Origin: CAZLDI01 sp964558415
GTDB lineage: Bacteria; Chloroflexota; Dehalococcoidia; SM23-28-2; RBG-16-64-32
Reading direction: 5' to 3'
Length of the DNA stretch: 64,000 nucleotides
NCBI GenBank assembly: GCA_964558415.1
Contig: CAZLDI010000006.1
Location: forward strand, 62,001 to 126,000
Below are positions 34,306 to 41,615 of this stretch, in pieces. Made by a program: the position numbers and the translations under genes. How positions within the stretch are numbered: position 1 is the stretch's first letter; every line of letters starts with the position of its first letter. Below the pieces are notes generated by a model. The model did no database searches and was not told the origin of the DNA. It was given only the letters and a program-made list of their open reading frames with translations.

Positions 34306-34452
34306 CTAGGAGCCCTGGCCGCGGAGTGCGAACACCAACCCGATCAACAAGCCGATCACGATCACCGCCGGAATAATCCAGCTCGTGCCGGAGTCGCCCC
34401 CCGCCAGCGGGTGGTGCAGCGGCGTCGTCAGGAGTATGTCGTTCAGTCGCAT
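34306..34452 (-). CDS. 48-residue single-pass membrane protein between recA and recX
   Basis: The product begins MRLNDILLTTPLHH and ends with a clear membrane helix (SWIIPAVIVIGLLIGLVFAL). By hand count 43 of 48 codons end in G or C, as expected for genes here, while the competing RecX frame over the same bases has under half. No function is known. A stop immediately precedes the start in frame, so the ATG is fixed. It lies 79 bases after recA and 20 bases before the RecX homology. Confidence 0.65.
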   Translation of the reverse strand: MRLNDILLTTPLHHPLAGGDSGTSWIIPAVIVIGLLIGLVFALRGQGS

Positions 34453-34531
34453 CTCGTCTCACAACGGCGCCTCCGCTTTCATTTATCTTGGCGCGCGTCT
34501 GATGTTGTAGACGGGATTCGCACCGAACAGG

Positions 34532-35635
34532 TTACAGCGATTCCTGCTCCACCTCTTCCGCCGCATAGACCGCCACCGGCTGCGCGGCCTCCCCGCCGCT
34601 CCGGATGCGCGCCTCAATCTCCAGCGCCAGCGTCGGGCTCTCCCGCAGAAAGTCCTTGGCCTGCTCGCGGCCCTGCCCCAGCTTCTGCTCGCCGTAGGAG
34701 TAGAACGAACCCTGCTTGCGGATTATGCCGCTGTCAGCCGCGAGGTCCAGGATGTCTCCCTCGCGGCTGATCCCTATGTGAGGCCCGCTGAAGATCATAT
34801 CGAACTCCGCCGTGCGGAAGGGCGGTGCGATCTTGTTCTTCACGATCTTCGCCTTCACGCGGTTGCCGATCACTATGCCGCCCTGCTTCAGGCTTTCCAC
34901 CCGGCGCAACTCTATGCGGACCGAGCTGTAGAACTTCAGGGCGCGGCCGCCGGGCGTCGTCTCCGGGTTTCCGAAGACGATCCCGATCTTCTCGCGCAGC
35001 TGGTTGATGAAGATCACCGCCGTCCTCGATCGCGAGATCGCCGCTGTCAGCTTGCGCAGCGCCTGCGACATCAAGCGCGCCTGGAGGCCGGGCAGCGAAT
35101 CGCCCATATCCCCCTCGATCTCTGCCCTCGGCACCAGCGCGGCGACGGAATCCACTATCACGACGTCGACCGCGTTCGAGCGCACGAGCGCCTCACAGAT
35201 CTCCAGGGCTTGCTCGCCGGTGTCCGGTTGCGAGATCAAGAGGTCGTCGATGTTTATTCCGATCGCCCCGGCGAACGTCGGATCGAGCGCATGCTCAACG
35301 TCGATGTACGCCGCGAGCCCGCCCAGGCGCTGCGCCTGCGCAATGACGTGCATCGCCACTGTGGACTTGCCGGCCATCTCCGGTCCGTAGATCTCGGTGA
35401 TCCGTCCGCGGGGTATGCCGCCGGCCCCCAGCGCGATGTCCATCGCCAGCGACCCGGTGGGGATCGTTTCCACCACCATGCGCGTGCTGACTTCACCCAG
35501 CCGCATAATAGACCCGCGCCCGAACCGCTTCTCGATCTGTCCTATCGCCAGATCCAGCGCTCTTAGCCGCTCGTCACCTGGCTCGTCTGCTGCCGCCGCG
35601 TCCTTTCGTGCCGTCCTGCCGTTGTTCCCGCTCAT
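34532..35635 (-). CDS. recA: Recombinase RecA
   Basis: 367 residues. Walker A is GPEMAGKST, followed by AYIDVEHALDP, the Walker B VVIVDSVAALVPRAEIEGDMGD and the L2 region NQLREKIGIVFGNPETTPGG. It forms filaments on single-stranded DNA and triggers LexA cleavage. The ATG follows GAGGAG by eight bases; an earlier GTG overlaps that site. The promoter is recognisable, with a LexA-like site farther upstream. The product has a usual acidic C-terminus. Confidence 0.98.
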   Translation of the reverse strand: MSGNNGRTARKDAAAADEPGDERLRALDLAIGQIEKRFGRGSIMRLGEVSTRMVVETIPTGSLAMDIALGAGGIPRGRITEIYGPEMAGKSTVAMHVIAQAQRLGGLAAYIDVEHALDPTFAGAIGINIDDLLISQPDTGEQALEICEALVRSNAVDVVIVDSVAALVPRAEIEGDMGDSLPGLQARLMSQALRKLTAAISRSRTAVIFINQLREKIGIVFGNPETTPGGRALKFYSSVRIELRRVESLKQGGIVIGNRVKAKIVKNKIAPPFRTAEFDMIFSGPHIGISREGDILDLAADSGIIRKQGSFYSYGEQKLGQGREQAKDFLRESPTLALEIEARIRSGGEAAQPVAVYAAEEVEQESL

Positions 35636-35672
35636 ATTGCTCACTCCTCTAATCAGTTCTCAAGCCGACGGA

Positions 35673-35701
35673 ATGATAGCACCGCGCGGCGCGGGTGACA
35701 A
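35673..35701 (-). promoter_or_regulatory. recA promoter
   Basis: On the minus strand TTGTCA (35696-35701) and TATCAT (35673-35678) are 17 bases apart, giving a leader of about 30 bases with its own ribosome site. Confidence 0.75.
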
Positions 35702-35721
35702 TAGGGAATTGGCGCAATTCG

Positions 35722-35733
35722 GAACAAATGTGC
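35722..35733. promoter_or_regulatory. LexA-like site upstream of recA
   Basis: GAACAAATGTGC reads GCACATTTGTTC on the recA strand and differs by one base from GAAC-N4-GTTC. It overlaps a second palindrome, ATGTGCTGGCACAT (35728-35741). It lies about 20 bases upstream of the -35 box, which is unusual for a repressor site. Confidence 0.45.
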
Positions 35734-35744
35734 TGGCACATCTG

Positions 35745-35996
35745 TCACTTCAGGGTCATTGAAGCCCGAAGGAGGATCGTCAGGAGGAAGATCGCGATCA
35801 TCGGCGAGAGGTCGAACATGCCGATACGCGGCATGATCTGCCTGATCGGCGCCAGGATCGGTTCCGTTATCTCGTGGATCACGGCGGAGACAGGGTTCCT
35901 TTGATCAATCGGCAGCCAGGACATGATTACCCTGATGAGCAGTGCAACCCACAGGATCGTGAGCAGGATTTGGACGAACAGTGCCAGCGCGTCGAT
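35745..35996 (-). CDS. YggT-family membrane protein with apparent ATC start
   Basis: 83 residues with two membrane helices (LALFVQILLTILWVALLIRV and a C-terminal one) and the family core MSWLPIDQRNPVSAVI and PILAPIRQIMPRIG. YggT proteins are small membrane proteins, often beside proC and division or yggS genes, as here. No ATG, GTG or TTG lies before the conserved N-terminus; AGGAGG ends six bases before ATC. Gene callers would miss or truncate it. It overlaps the end of proC. A base-call error (ATC for ATG) is the simple alternative. Confidence 0.8.
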   Translation of the reverse strand: MDALALFVQILLTILWVALLIRVIMSWLPIDQRNPVSAVIHEITEPILAPIRQIMPRIGMFDLSPMIAIFLLTILLRASMTLK

Positions 35997-35998
35997 GT

Positions 35999-36799
35999 CT
36001 ATCCTCCTAGCAACTTCGCCTTTTCGTAGGCAGCCTCTATCGCCTGCGCGAAGGCCGCGCGCAACCCCGCCTCCTCAAGCGCCAACAGCCCTTCCGTTGT
36101 CGTTCCGCCCGGCGATGTCACCTGGTTACGCAGTTCCGCCGGGTGCTTCCCGGTCGCCTGCGCATAGCGGGCCGACCCCAGGACGGTCTGCAGCACCATC
36201 GGGACGGCCATATCGCGGCGCAGACCGATGTGCACAGCGGCGTCGATCATCGCTTCGATCACCAGGAAGACGTACGCCGGGCCGCTGGAGCTCACCGCCG
36301 TCGCCATGTCGATGTACTTCTCCTCCGGTACGTAGATCTCCGGCCCCAGCACCGTGAGCACTCGCTGAACGCCCTTACGCGCCTCATCCGAGACTGCCGC
36401 CGTCGCGGTCCAGACCGTCATGCCCTCGCCGATCTGCGCCGGTGTATTCGGGATCGCCCGTACGACGGCCTCGTGCTTCACTGCCGATCGTATCGTGTCG
36501 ATCGCCACACCCGCCATGATGGACATGATCGTCTGCTTGGCGTTGAGCTGTCCGGCCACCCCGCCGGCGGCGGCCGCGAACTCCTGCGGCTTCACGGCAA
36601 GCAGGATGATGTCGCTGTTCTGCGCGGCCTCGGACGCCTCAGCTGTTACCCGCACGCCGTACTCAGCCGAAAGGTGGTCGCGCCGCCCCACCAGGACGTC
36701 GCAGACCGTAATATCGGCGGCTGCGGACACGCCGTCCTTCACTGCGGCAGCAATGATCGCCTCTCCCATCACGCCTCCGCCCAGGAATCCCAGTTTCAC
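35999..36799 (-). CDS. proC: Pyrroline-5-carboxylate reductase
   Basis: 266 residues. The Rossmann motif is LGFLGGGVMGEAII, the NADPH-binding ILLAVKPQEFAAA follows, and the C-terminal domain carries AIPNTPAQIGEGMT, SGSGPAYVFLVIEAM (here SSSGPAY) and QVTSPGGTTTEGLLALE. It makes proline from pyrroline-5-carboxylate. It lies two bases after yggS in the widely conserved yggS-proC-yggT order. Confidence 0.95.
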   Translation of the reverse strand: MKLGFLGGGVMGEAIIAAAVKDGVSAAADITVCDVLVGRRDHLSAEYGVRVTAEASEAAQNSDIILLAVKPQEFAAAAGGVAGQLNAKQTIMSIMAGVAIDTIRSAVKHEAVVRAIPNTPAQIGEGMTVWTATAAVSDEARKGVQRVLTVLGPEIYVPEEKYIDMATAVSSSGPAYVFLVIEAMIDAAVHIGLRRDMAVPMVLQTVLGSARYAQATGKHPAELRNQVTSPGGTTTEGLLALEEAGLRAAFAQAIEAAYEKAKLLGG

Positions 36800-36801
36800 G
36801 C

Positions 36802-37470
36802 TCAGGCTCGCTCCCCGAATATCGCGCGCCCTATCCTCAGGTGCGTCGCTCCCTCTTCCACTGCCACCTCGAAATCGTCGCTCATCCCCATGGACAGCTC
36901 GCGCAGACCGAGCCGGTCCGCGGCCACCTTCAGCCGCCGAAACAGCGGCCGCACGCTCTCCACTTCATCAGACTGCGGCGCCACGGTCATCAACCCGCGC
37001 ACCGTCACGTTTGACAGGCCCGCGATCATCTCGTAGTTCTGGTCGAGTTGCTGCATGAGAAGGCCGTATTTGCTGCCCTCGCCGGAGACGTTGACTTCAA
37101 GAAAGACCTGCGCAGGCGCCTGCGCACGCCGGGAGATCGCTTCAGCGAGGTGGAACGAATCCACAGAGTGAATTATATCAAATAGGCGCAGCGCGTCCTT
37201 CACCTTGTTCGTTTGCAGGTGCCCGACCATATGCCAGGTGAGGTCGGCTAGGCCCGCCAGCGCTGGGCGCTTCTCCTTCGCTTCCTGCACCCGGTTTTCC
37301 CCAAGGTGGTCCACCCCAGCCACGACCGCTTTGCGTATGCGGTCCGCTGGTACGCCTTTACTGATCGCCACCACAGTCACGTCCTTCGACCGGCGGCCTC
37401 CGCGCAGGCAGGCGGAGGCGATACGGAGCCGCACGTCCTGAACGTGGTCTGCGACGCTGCGCTCCCCCAT
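36802..37470 (-). CDS. yggS: YggS-family pyridoxal-phosphate homeostasis protein
   Basis: 222 residues. Motifs are VVAISKGVPADRIRKAV with the PLP Lys, HLGENRVQEAKEK, WHMVGHLQTNKVK, EVNVSGEGSKYGL and LSMGMSDDFEVAVEEGATHLRIGRAIFG. It binds PLP and helps balance PLP and amino-acid pools. The ATG lies eight bases after TATACT and has no clear ribosome site. An earlier start would run into the divergent WYL gene. Confidence 0.94.
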   Translation of the reverse strand: MGERSVADHVQDVRLRIASACLRGGRRSKDVTVVAISKGVPADRIRKAVVAGVDHLGENRVQEAKEKRPALAGLADLTWHMVGHLQTNKVKDALRLFDIIHSVDSFHLAEAISRRAQAPAQVFLEVNVSGEGSKYGLLMQQLDQNYEMIAGLSNVTVRGLMTVAPQSDEVESVRPLFRRLKVAADRLGLRELSMGMSDDFEVAVEEGATHLRIGRAIFGERA

Positions 37471-37478
37471 CTCGCCCC

Positions 37479-37505
37479 AGTATAGCAGCGGGCGACCGTT
37501 ATACT
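37479..37505. promoter_or_regulatory. Back-to-back divergent leaderless promoters
   Basis: AGTATA (37479-37484) and TATACT (37500-37505) form an inverted pair. Each reads TATACT toward its own gene and ends eight bases before the ATG of yggS or of the WYL gene. Only 15 bases separate them, so the two -35 regions must overlap the opposite promoter. Confidence 0.6.
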
Positions 37506-37513
37506 TGGGACGC

Positions 37514-38443
37514 ATGAAGCAGATGGACCGTCGGCTGCTCATCCTCACCCGCCTGCGTGAAGAGTTGGCCGTCCGCGCCGCCGACCTCGCCGGGCAATGC
37601 GAGTGCTCGGTGCGGACGATCTACCGCGATATAGACGCCCTCTGCCTGGCAGGCGTCCCCGTGGCTGCCATGCCCGGTGAGGGCTACCGGCTGGCTCCCG
37701 GCTATCACCTCCCGCCGGTCTCATTCACTGCCGAGGAGGCTGTTCAGCTACTCATCGGCAGCGATCTCGCGGCGGGCCTGGGCACGGCAGAGCAGCGGGC
37801 GGCTGCCCGCTCCGCGGCGGCCAAGGTGGACGCCGTCCTGCGCCCGGACACTCGTGCCGAGGTCTCTCGCCTACGCGAGCGTATTCGCGTCTCCGGCTGG
37901 CTCCGCCGCGAGCCCTCCCCCTGGTTGCCGCTGCTCCAGCAGGCCGTTACGCGGGACCAGGTCCTGCACCTGCGCTACCATTCATTCAATTCCGACGAGC
38001 TGACCGAGCGCAAAGTTGAGCCCTACTACCTGGTGTTCTACGGCGACGACTGGCACATCGTCGGTTACTGCCGCCTCAGAGAAGGAATGCGGGACTTCCG
38101 CGCGGCGCGAATCAAGGACGCCGAAGTCCTGGCAGAGCACTTCGAGCGCGCGAGCGGCATGTTCTTGACCGAGGACGAACAACGCGGCGCGCCCCAGGAA
38201 GTGCATGTCTGGATCGATGCGTCGGCCGTTCCCTGGGCGCGCGAGACGGCCGCCTTCGGTTTCCAGCGCGAGGAAGTGGGGGATGGCGGATCAGTATTCG
38301 TCTACGATGCCTGGGACCTGCGGCGGCTGCTTCCGTGGGTACTCGGCTGGGGCGCCTCGGCCCGCGTGCTCGAGCCCGCAGAAGTGGCCGATCGGGTGCG
38401 CCTCGAAGCGGAGGCTCTGGCGCAACGTTACGCTCCGGCCTAA
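37514..38443 (+). CDS. WYL-domain transcriptional regulator
   Basis: 309 residues. An N-terminal winged helix-turn-helix (ILTRLREELAVRAADLAGQCECSVRT split over helices, then IYRDIDALCLAGVPV) is followed by a WYL domain (LRYHSFNSDELTERKVEPYYLVFYGDDWHIVGYCRLREGMRDFRAARI). WYL domains sense ligands, often nucleic-acid fragments or nucleotides. It is divergent from yggS and upstream of an enzyme operon whose leader contains two palindromes, so it may control that operon. Confidence 0.9.
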   Translation: MKQMDRRLLILTRLREELAVRAADLAGQCECSVRTIYRDIDALCLAGVPVAAMPGEGYRLAPGYHLPPVSFTAEEAVQLLIGSDLAAGLGTAEQRAAARSAAAKVDAVLRPDTRAEVSRLRERIRVSGWLRREPSPWLPLLQQAVTRDQVLHLRYHSFNSDELTERKVEPYYLVFYGDDWHIVGYCRLREGMRDFRAARIKDAEVLAEHFERASGMFLTEDEQRGAPQEVHVWIDASAVPWARETAAFGFQREEVGDGGSVFVYDAWDLRRLLPWVLGWGASARVLEPAEVADRVRLEAEALAQRYAPA

Positions 38444-38477
38444 TCTAGTAGCGTCTTTCAACCGCGGTGGACACTAC

Positions 38478-38493
38478 TGACAGCCCGCTGTCA
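38478..38493. promoter_or_regulatory. Inverted repeat upstream of the VOC operon
   Basis: TGACAG-CCCG-CTGTCA is a perfect six-base inverted repeat 70 bases before the VOC start; a possible operator. Confidence 0.4.
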
Positions 38494-38533
38494 AGTCGCC
38501 CGCGTAGGATTGCTTCATCGAGCGCATTCATCG

Positions 38534-38549
38534 TACTCACCCGTGAGTA
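38534..38549. promoter_or_regulatory. 16-base palindrome next to the VOC ribosome site
   Basis: TACTCAC-CC-GTGAGTA has perfect seven-base arms and ends just before AAAGGA, the ribosome site of the VOC gene. It could be an operator or a translation-blocking hairpin. Confidence 0.45.
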
Positions 38550-38562
38550 GAAAGGAATCATC

Positions 38563-38925
38563 GTGAACGTCGGAACCTTCCTCATCAACCTGACCAGCGA
38601 GGACCCGGGGCGCCTGAAGGAGTTCTACGGCAACGTTGTCGGACTGCCCAGGAACCCGGATATGGGCGATGACGCCTTCCAGGCCGGTGGCGCCGTCATC
38701 GCCATCGACGGCCACAGCGAGACCAAGGGCCGCGCAAAAGAGCCGCAGCGCGTGCTCATAAACTTCTTCATCGACGATCTGAAGGCGGAGCAGGCGCGAC
38801 TGGAAGGGCAGGGCGTGAAGTTCATTCGCACCGCAGGCAAAGAGTGGTGGGGTGGCGTCATCTCCACGTTTCCTGACCCCGACGGCAACTACTGCCAGAT
38901 CATCGAGTACAAGCCGGGTGCCTGA
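38563..38925 (+). CDS. VOC-superfamily (glyoxalase/dioxygenase fold) protein
   Basis: 120 residues. The paired beta-alpha-beta modules are visible (VGTFLINLTSEDPGRLKEFYGNVVGLP and RVLINFFIDDLKAEQARLEGQGVKF), ending WWGGVISTFPDPDGNYCQIIEY, which is typical of VOC proteins. The reaction is unknown. A GTG start follows AAAGGA. The next gene starts inside its last codons. Confidence 0.85.
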   Translation: MNVGTFLINLTSEDPGRLKEFYGNVVGLPRNPDMGDDAFQAGGAVIAIDGHSETKGRAKEPQRVLINFFIDDLKAEQARLEGQGVKFIRTAGKEWWGGVISTFPDPDGNYCQIIEYKPGA

Positions 38926-39415
38926 GAGAGCCCCGATCGTCAAAGACGCAGTCGCGCTCACTGGCCTGGATGTCCTTCGCGGCGTGTCCGAGGCGCTGGT
39001 CGAGATGCCGCCCGCCGCCGCGATGCTGGGGTGGCAGGCGCTCAGCCTGGCGCCGGGACACGTCCGCGTCCGCTACACGGCGCGGCCGGAGTTCACCAAT
39101 CCGCACGGCGCAATCCAGGGCGGGTTCCTGGCGGCGATGCTGGACGACGTGATGGGGCCGGCGCTGTTCACTACGCTGGGCGCCGATCAGTTCGCCCCAA
39201 CGATCGAGATGAAGGTGAACTTCCTCCGCCCGGCGCGCCCGGGCCCTCTCATCGCCGAGGGGCGGGTTGTGCACCGAACCCGCTCCCTCGCCTTTCTGGA
39301 GGGCACTCTGAGCACTGTGGATGAGGACCTCATTGCGACCGCGACCGCCACCGCTCGCATAGTCGAGCCGCCCGGATCGAAAGAGAACGGAGTCCCCGCT
39401 GGCGACGTGGGCTGA
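38918..39415 (+). CDS. PaaI-type hotdog-fold thioesterase
   Basis: 165 residues from a GTG overlapping the VOC stop. The hotdog signature NPHGAIQGGFLAAMLDDVMGPAL and the second strand set PTIEMKVNFLRPARPGPLIAEG are clear; the catalytic Asp is probably in MLDD. It hydrolyses acyl-CoA thioesters of unknown chain. The next gene appears to start within its last six codons. Confidence 0.85.
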   Translation: MPERAPIVKDAVALTGLDVLRGVSEALVEMPPAAAMLGWQALSLAPGHVRVRYTARPEFTNPHGAIQGGFLAAMLDDVMGPALFTTLGADQFAPTIEMKVNFLRPARPGPLIAEGRVVHRTRSLAFLEGTLSTVDEDLIATATATARIVEPPGSKENGVPAGDVG

Positions 39416-39863
39416 ATTCGCGGCCTGCGCGCCGGATCTCGCGGATCGCGGCGCCCGCCTCCTCGGCGCGGGCGTCGCCTTCATCGCCACGACCGCGCAG
39501 GACGGCTCCGCGCGGGTACACCCATTCACACCGCTGATCGGTGGCGGCCGGCTCCTCGGCCTCGTGGGCGCGCACACCGTCAAGTACCCTAACCTCATCC
39601 GCGATCCCCGCTGCGCCATCCACGCGGTGCTTGGTAAGGACGACGAAGAATTCCTGATCATCGGTCGCGCCGCCGTCTCCGACGATTGGGCGACCCGCAT
39701 GCAGGCCGCCATCGAAGCGCGAAAGATTCACATGACGAGCCGCAACGATGTTGCCTTCGAATTCTTGATCGATCGCGTCCACTGGGCGGTCTGGGAGGAC
39801 CTCGGCACCCTTGACATCCGCAGGCGCTCCGAACGCTGGACGGCCCAGGATCGCAGTGGCTGA
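39399..39863 (+). CDS. Pyridoxamine 5'-phosphate oxidase-family protein with apparent CTG start
   Basis: 154 residues. The conserved N-terminus (TWAEFAACAPDLADRG) and the flavin-fold core (FIATTAQDGSARVHPFTPLIGGGRLLGLV, then DDEEFLIIGRAAV) match split-barrel flavin proteins. The frame has no ATG, GTG or TTG before this region; a GGAG ends six bases before CTG at 39399. A caller limited to standard starts would begin at the GTG at 39564 and lose 55 residues. It may bind FMN or F420. The next gene overlaps its stop. Confidence 0.75.
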   Translation: MATWAEFAACAPDLADRGARLLGAGVAFIATTAQDGSARVHPFTPLIGGGRLLGLVGAHTVKYPNLIRDPRCAIHAVLGKDDEEFLIIGRAAVSDDWATRMQAAIEARKIHMTSRNDVAFEFLIDRVHWAVWEDLGTLDIRRRSERWTAQDRSG

Positions 39864-40470
39864 GCGCCGCACGAAGGCCGCGGTGGGCTTCCGCACCCAC
39901 ACCGGCTGGGCGGCCGCGGTTTGCGTCGCCTACGCGTACGGATCATGGAAGGTGCTCGATAGGCGCCGGATCGCGCTCAACGACGCATCTATCCCGTTCG
40001 AGCCCTACCACGCCGCCCGGTCCCGCTCGCCGGAGGATGCGGAATCGCTCCTTCTCTCGGCAGCTGAGACGGCCCGGAGACTGGCGTCGGACGCCGTCTC
40101 TGCCATTCGCTCAGACATATCAGAGCTGGGCTACACTCTCGTCGCCGGTGGCGTCGTGCTGTCCAGTGGACGCCCCGACTTCACACTCCCGCAGGCGCTT
40201 TCCTCCCATGCGGCCACTCACAACGCGGAAGGATGGCTATACCGCCATGCCTTGCTCCAGGCCGGGCAAGCCGCTCGCCTGAGAATGTCGGGCGTGCTCG
40301 AGCGCGACGCATATGCGGAAGCCGCCGCTGCTGCAGGCGTCCCACCGGAGGTTCTCCGGCAACAGCTCGATGGCTCCGCGCGTTCCCTGGGCCCGCCCTG
40401 GGCGCAGGATCAGAAATCGGCGGCGGCAGCGGCGTGCCTGGCCCTCGCTCGATACGCACCCCGCCCTTAG
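39856..40470 (+). CDS. Conserved uncharacterised protein (THTGWAA type)
   Basis: 204 residues from a GTG overlapping the PPOX stop. It begins with AAVGFRTHTGWAAAVCVAYA and VLDRRRIALND, a pattern I recall from uncharacterised actinobacterial and Chloroflexota proteins and which looks like an RNase H-like first strand. The rest is mostly helical. No catalytic set is evident. It ends the four-gene overlapping operon. Confidence 0.65.
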   Translation: MAERRTKAAVGFRTHTGWAAAVCVAYAYGSWKVLDRRRIALNDASIPFEPYHAARSRSPEDAESLLLSAAETARRLASDAVSAIRSDISELGYTLVAGGVVLSSGRPDFTLPQALSSHAATHNAEGWLYRHALLQAGQAARLRMSGVLERDAYAEAAAAAGVPPEVLRQQLDGSARSLGPPWAQDQKSAAAAACLALARYAPRP

Positions 40471-40529
40471 GTCGCGCCACTCGACTCTCGGGCGAGCAGA
40501 GCGTTACCCTCTAGGTCAATGGAGGCCGC

Positions 40530-40856
40530 ATGATCGTATCCATCCTTACCCGCAAAGTTAGAGCGAAGGACCGTGCGGAATGGGAGGCGCAACTTCAGGC
40601 TGTCCTACCTAAGGTCACGGAGCTGCTGAAGAAGGCGCCCGGCTTCATCTCCGTCCAGTACGCCTGGAACGCCGATGAGGCCGGTGAGGTGGCGCAGACG
40701 ACGTCCTGGACGACGCTGGAGGACTGCCAGCGCTACGTCCGCGAAGGAGGGGCGGCCACCGTCGGCGCGTTCGAAGACGCCGCCGTCCCTACGGCCTCCC
40801 ACCCGGACGGCGCCTGGACTCGCCGGACGTACGAATCGTCCGATACGCCCGCCTAG
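40530..40856 (+). CDS. Antibiotic biosynthesis monooxygenase (ABM)-type protein
   Basis: 108 residues of ferredoxin-like fold: VSILTRKVRAKDRAEWEAQL, then APGFISVQYAWNADE and TSWTTLEDCQRYVREG. Members include small cofactor-free oxygenases and heme-degrading proteins; the heme ligands are not evident. GGAGG precedes the ATG. It is followed after seven bases by another gene. Confidence 0.75.
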   Translation: MIVSILTRKVRAKDRAEWEAQLQAVLPKVTELLKKAPGFISVQYAWNADEAGEVAQTTSWTTLEDCQRYVREGGAATVGAFEDAAVPTASHPDGAWTRRTYESSDTPA

Positions 40857-40863
40857 ACACCCC

Positions 40864-41565
40864 GTGTCACCCAACGAGAACGAACTCCTCTGCGACAACT
40901 GGTTCTGGGATCCAACGCTGAAGGAGCTGCGCTACCACAAACGAAGGCGCAAGAGTTGGGAAGACGAGCCGGAATCCGTTGAGCGCCTGCAGCCCGTAGC
41001 CTCCGTCACCTGGTATCGCTGGTCGCAAACGCCCATGGCGTCGTCTACGGGTCAGATGATGACGGGACAGATGTCGCGCGTCGTCGCGGCGTATCTGGGC
41101 GGCGGCAACCTAACCCTCAACGAATCCGACCGCTCCTGCGCCGAGAAGCTGGCCCTCGCAATAGCCGGCGCTTATGGCTTGGCGGTCATCGAGGACGGTG
41201 CGCCGGACGGTCGCCGCGGCGGCAACCTGCCAGCGCGAGACCAGATGGGGCGGCTCGTCCATCGCGCCCGCCACCTGGACATCATGCTGGATGAGGTCGG
41301 CGGAGAGATCACCGTAGCGAAAGCGCGCTTCCCTGCCGGCAAGACCCGGCGCACCATTCGCACCAGCGAGGTACGGCGCCTCGAGCTCACGCACGAAGTC
41401 AAGGGCCCAATGGAGACGTTCACCGTCTGGGCCGTCGCCGGACCGGACGAAGAACGACTGCCGCTCGCCTCCTACGACGGCTACGAAGGCTGGGCGGACG
41501 ACGCCGAGTGGAAGGAGTTCACACAGGAGCTCGCGCGCTCTCTCGGCGTTCCGGCGATAGTGTAA
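40864..41565 (+). CDS. Uncharacterised protein
   Basis: 233 residues from a GTG. It has no signal peptide or membrane helix that I can see. A segment around WFWDPTLKELRYHKRRRKSW is basic and aromatic, and the C-terminal half is beta-rich (ITVAKARFPAGKTRRTIRTS, then RRLELTHEVKGPMETFTVW). I do not recognise a family. A frame extending upstream overlaps the ABM gene and was rejected. Confidence 0.6.
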   Translation: MSPNENELLCDNWFWDPTLKELRYHKRRRKSWEDEPESVERLQPVASVTWYRWSQTPMASSTGQMMTGQMSRVVAAYLGGGNLTLNESDRSCAEKLALAIAGAYGLAVIEDGAPDGRRGGNLPARDQMGRLVHRARHLDIMLDEVGGEITVAKARFPAGKTRRTIRTSEVRRLELTHEVKGPMETFTVWAVAGPDEERLPLASYDGYEGWADDAEWKEFTQELARSLGVPAIV

Positions 41566-41600
41566 GACGTCTTCCCTCAAGTGGCTTGGGCCTCTCGCGG

Positions 41601-41606
41601 TATACT
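41601..41606 (+). promoter_or_regulatory. Putative -10 element of a leaderless CDF transcript
   Basis: TATACT lies nine bases before the ATG at 41616 and there is no ribosome site. Confidence 0.45.
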
Positions 41607-41615
41607 CTCTTGTCG

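Noticed and set aside
37397..37418. CCTCCGC/GCGGAGG inverted repeat inside yggS
   Set aside because: It looks like a dispersed repeat, but the protein is not longer than homologues here, so I read it as chance within a GC-rich coding region.
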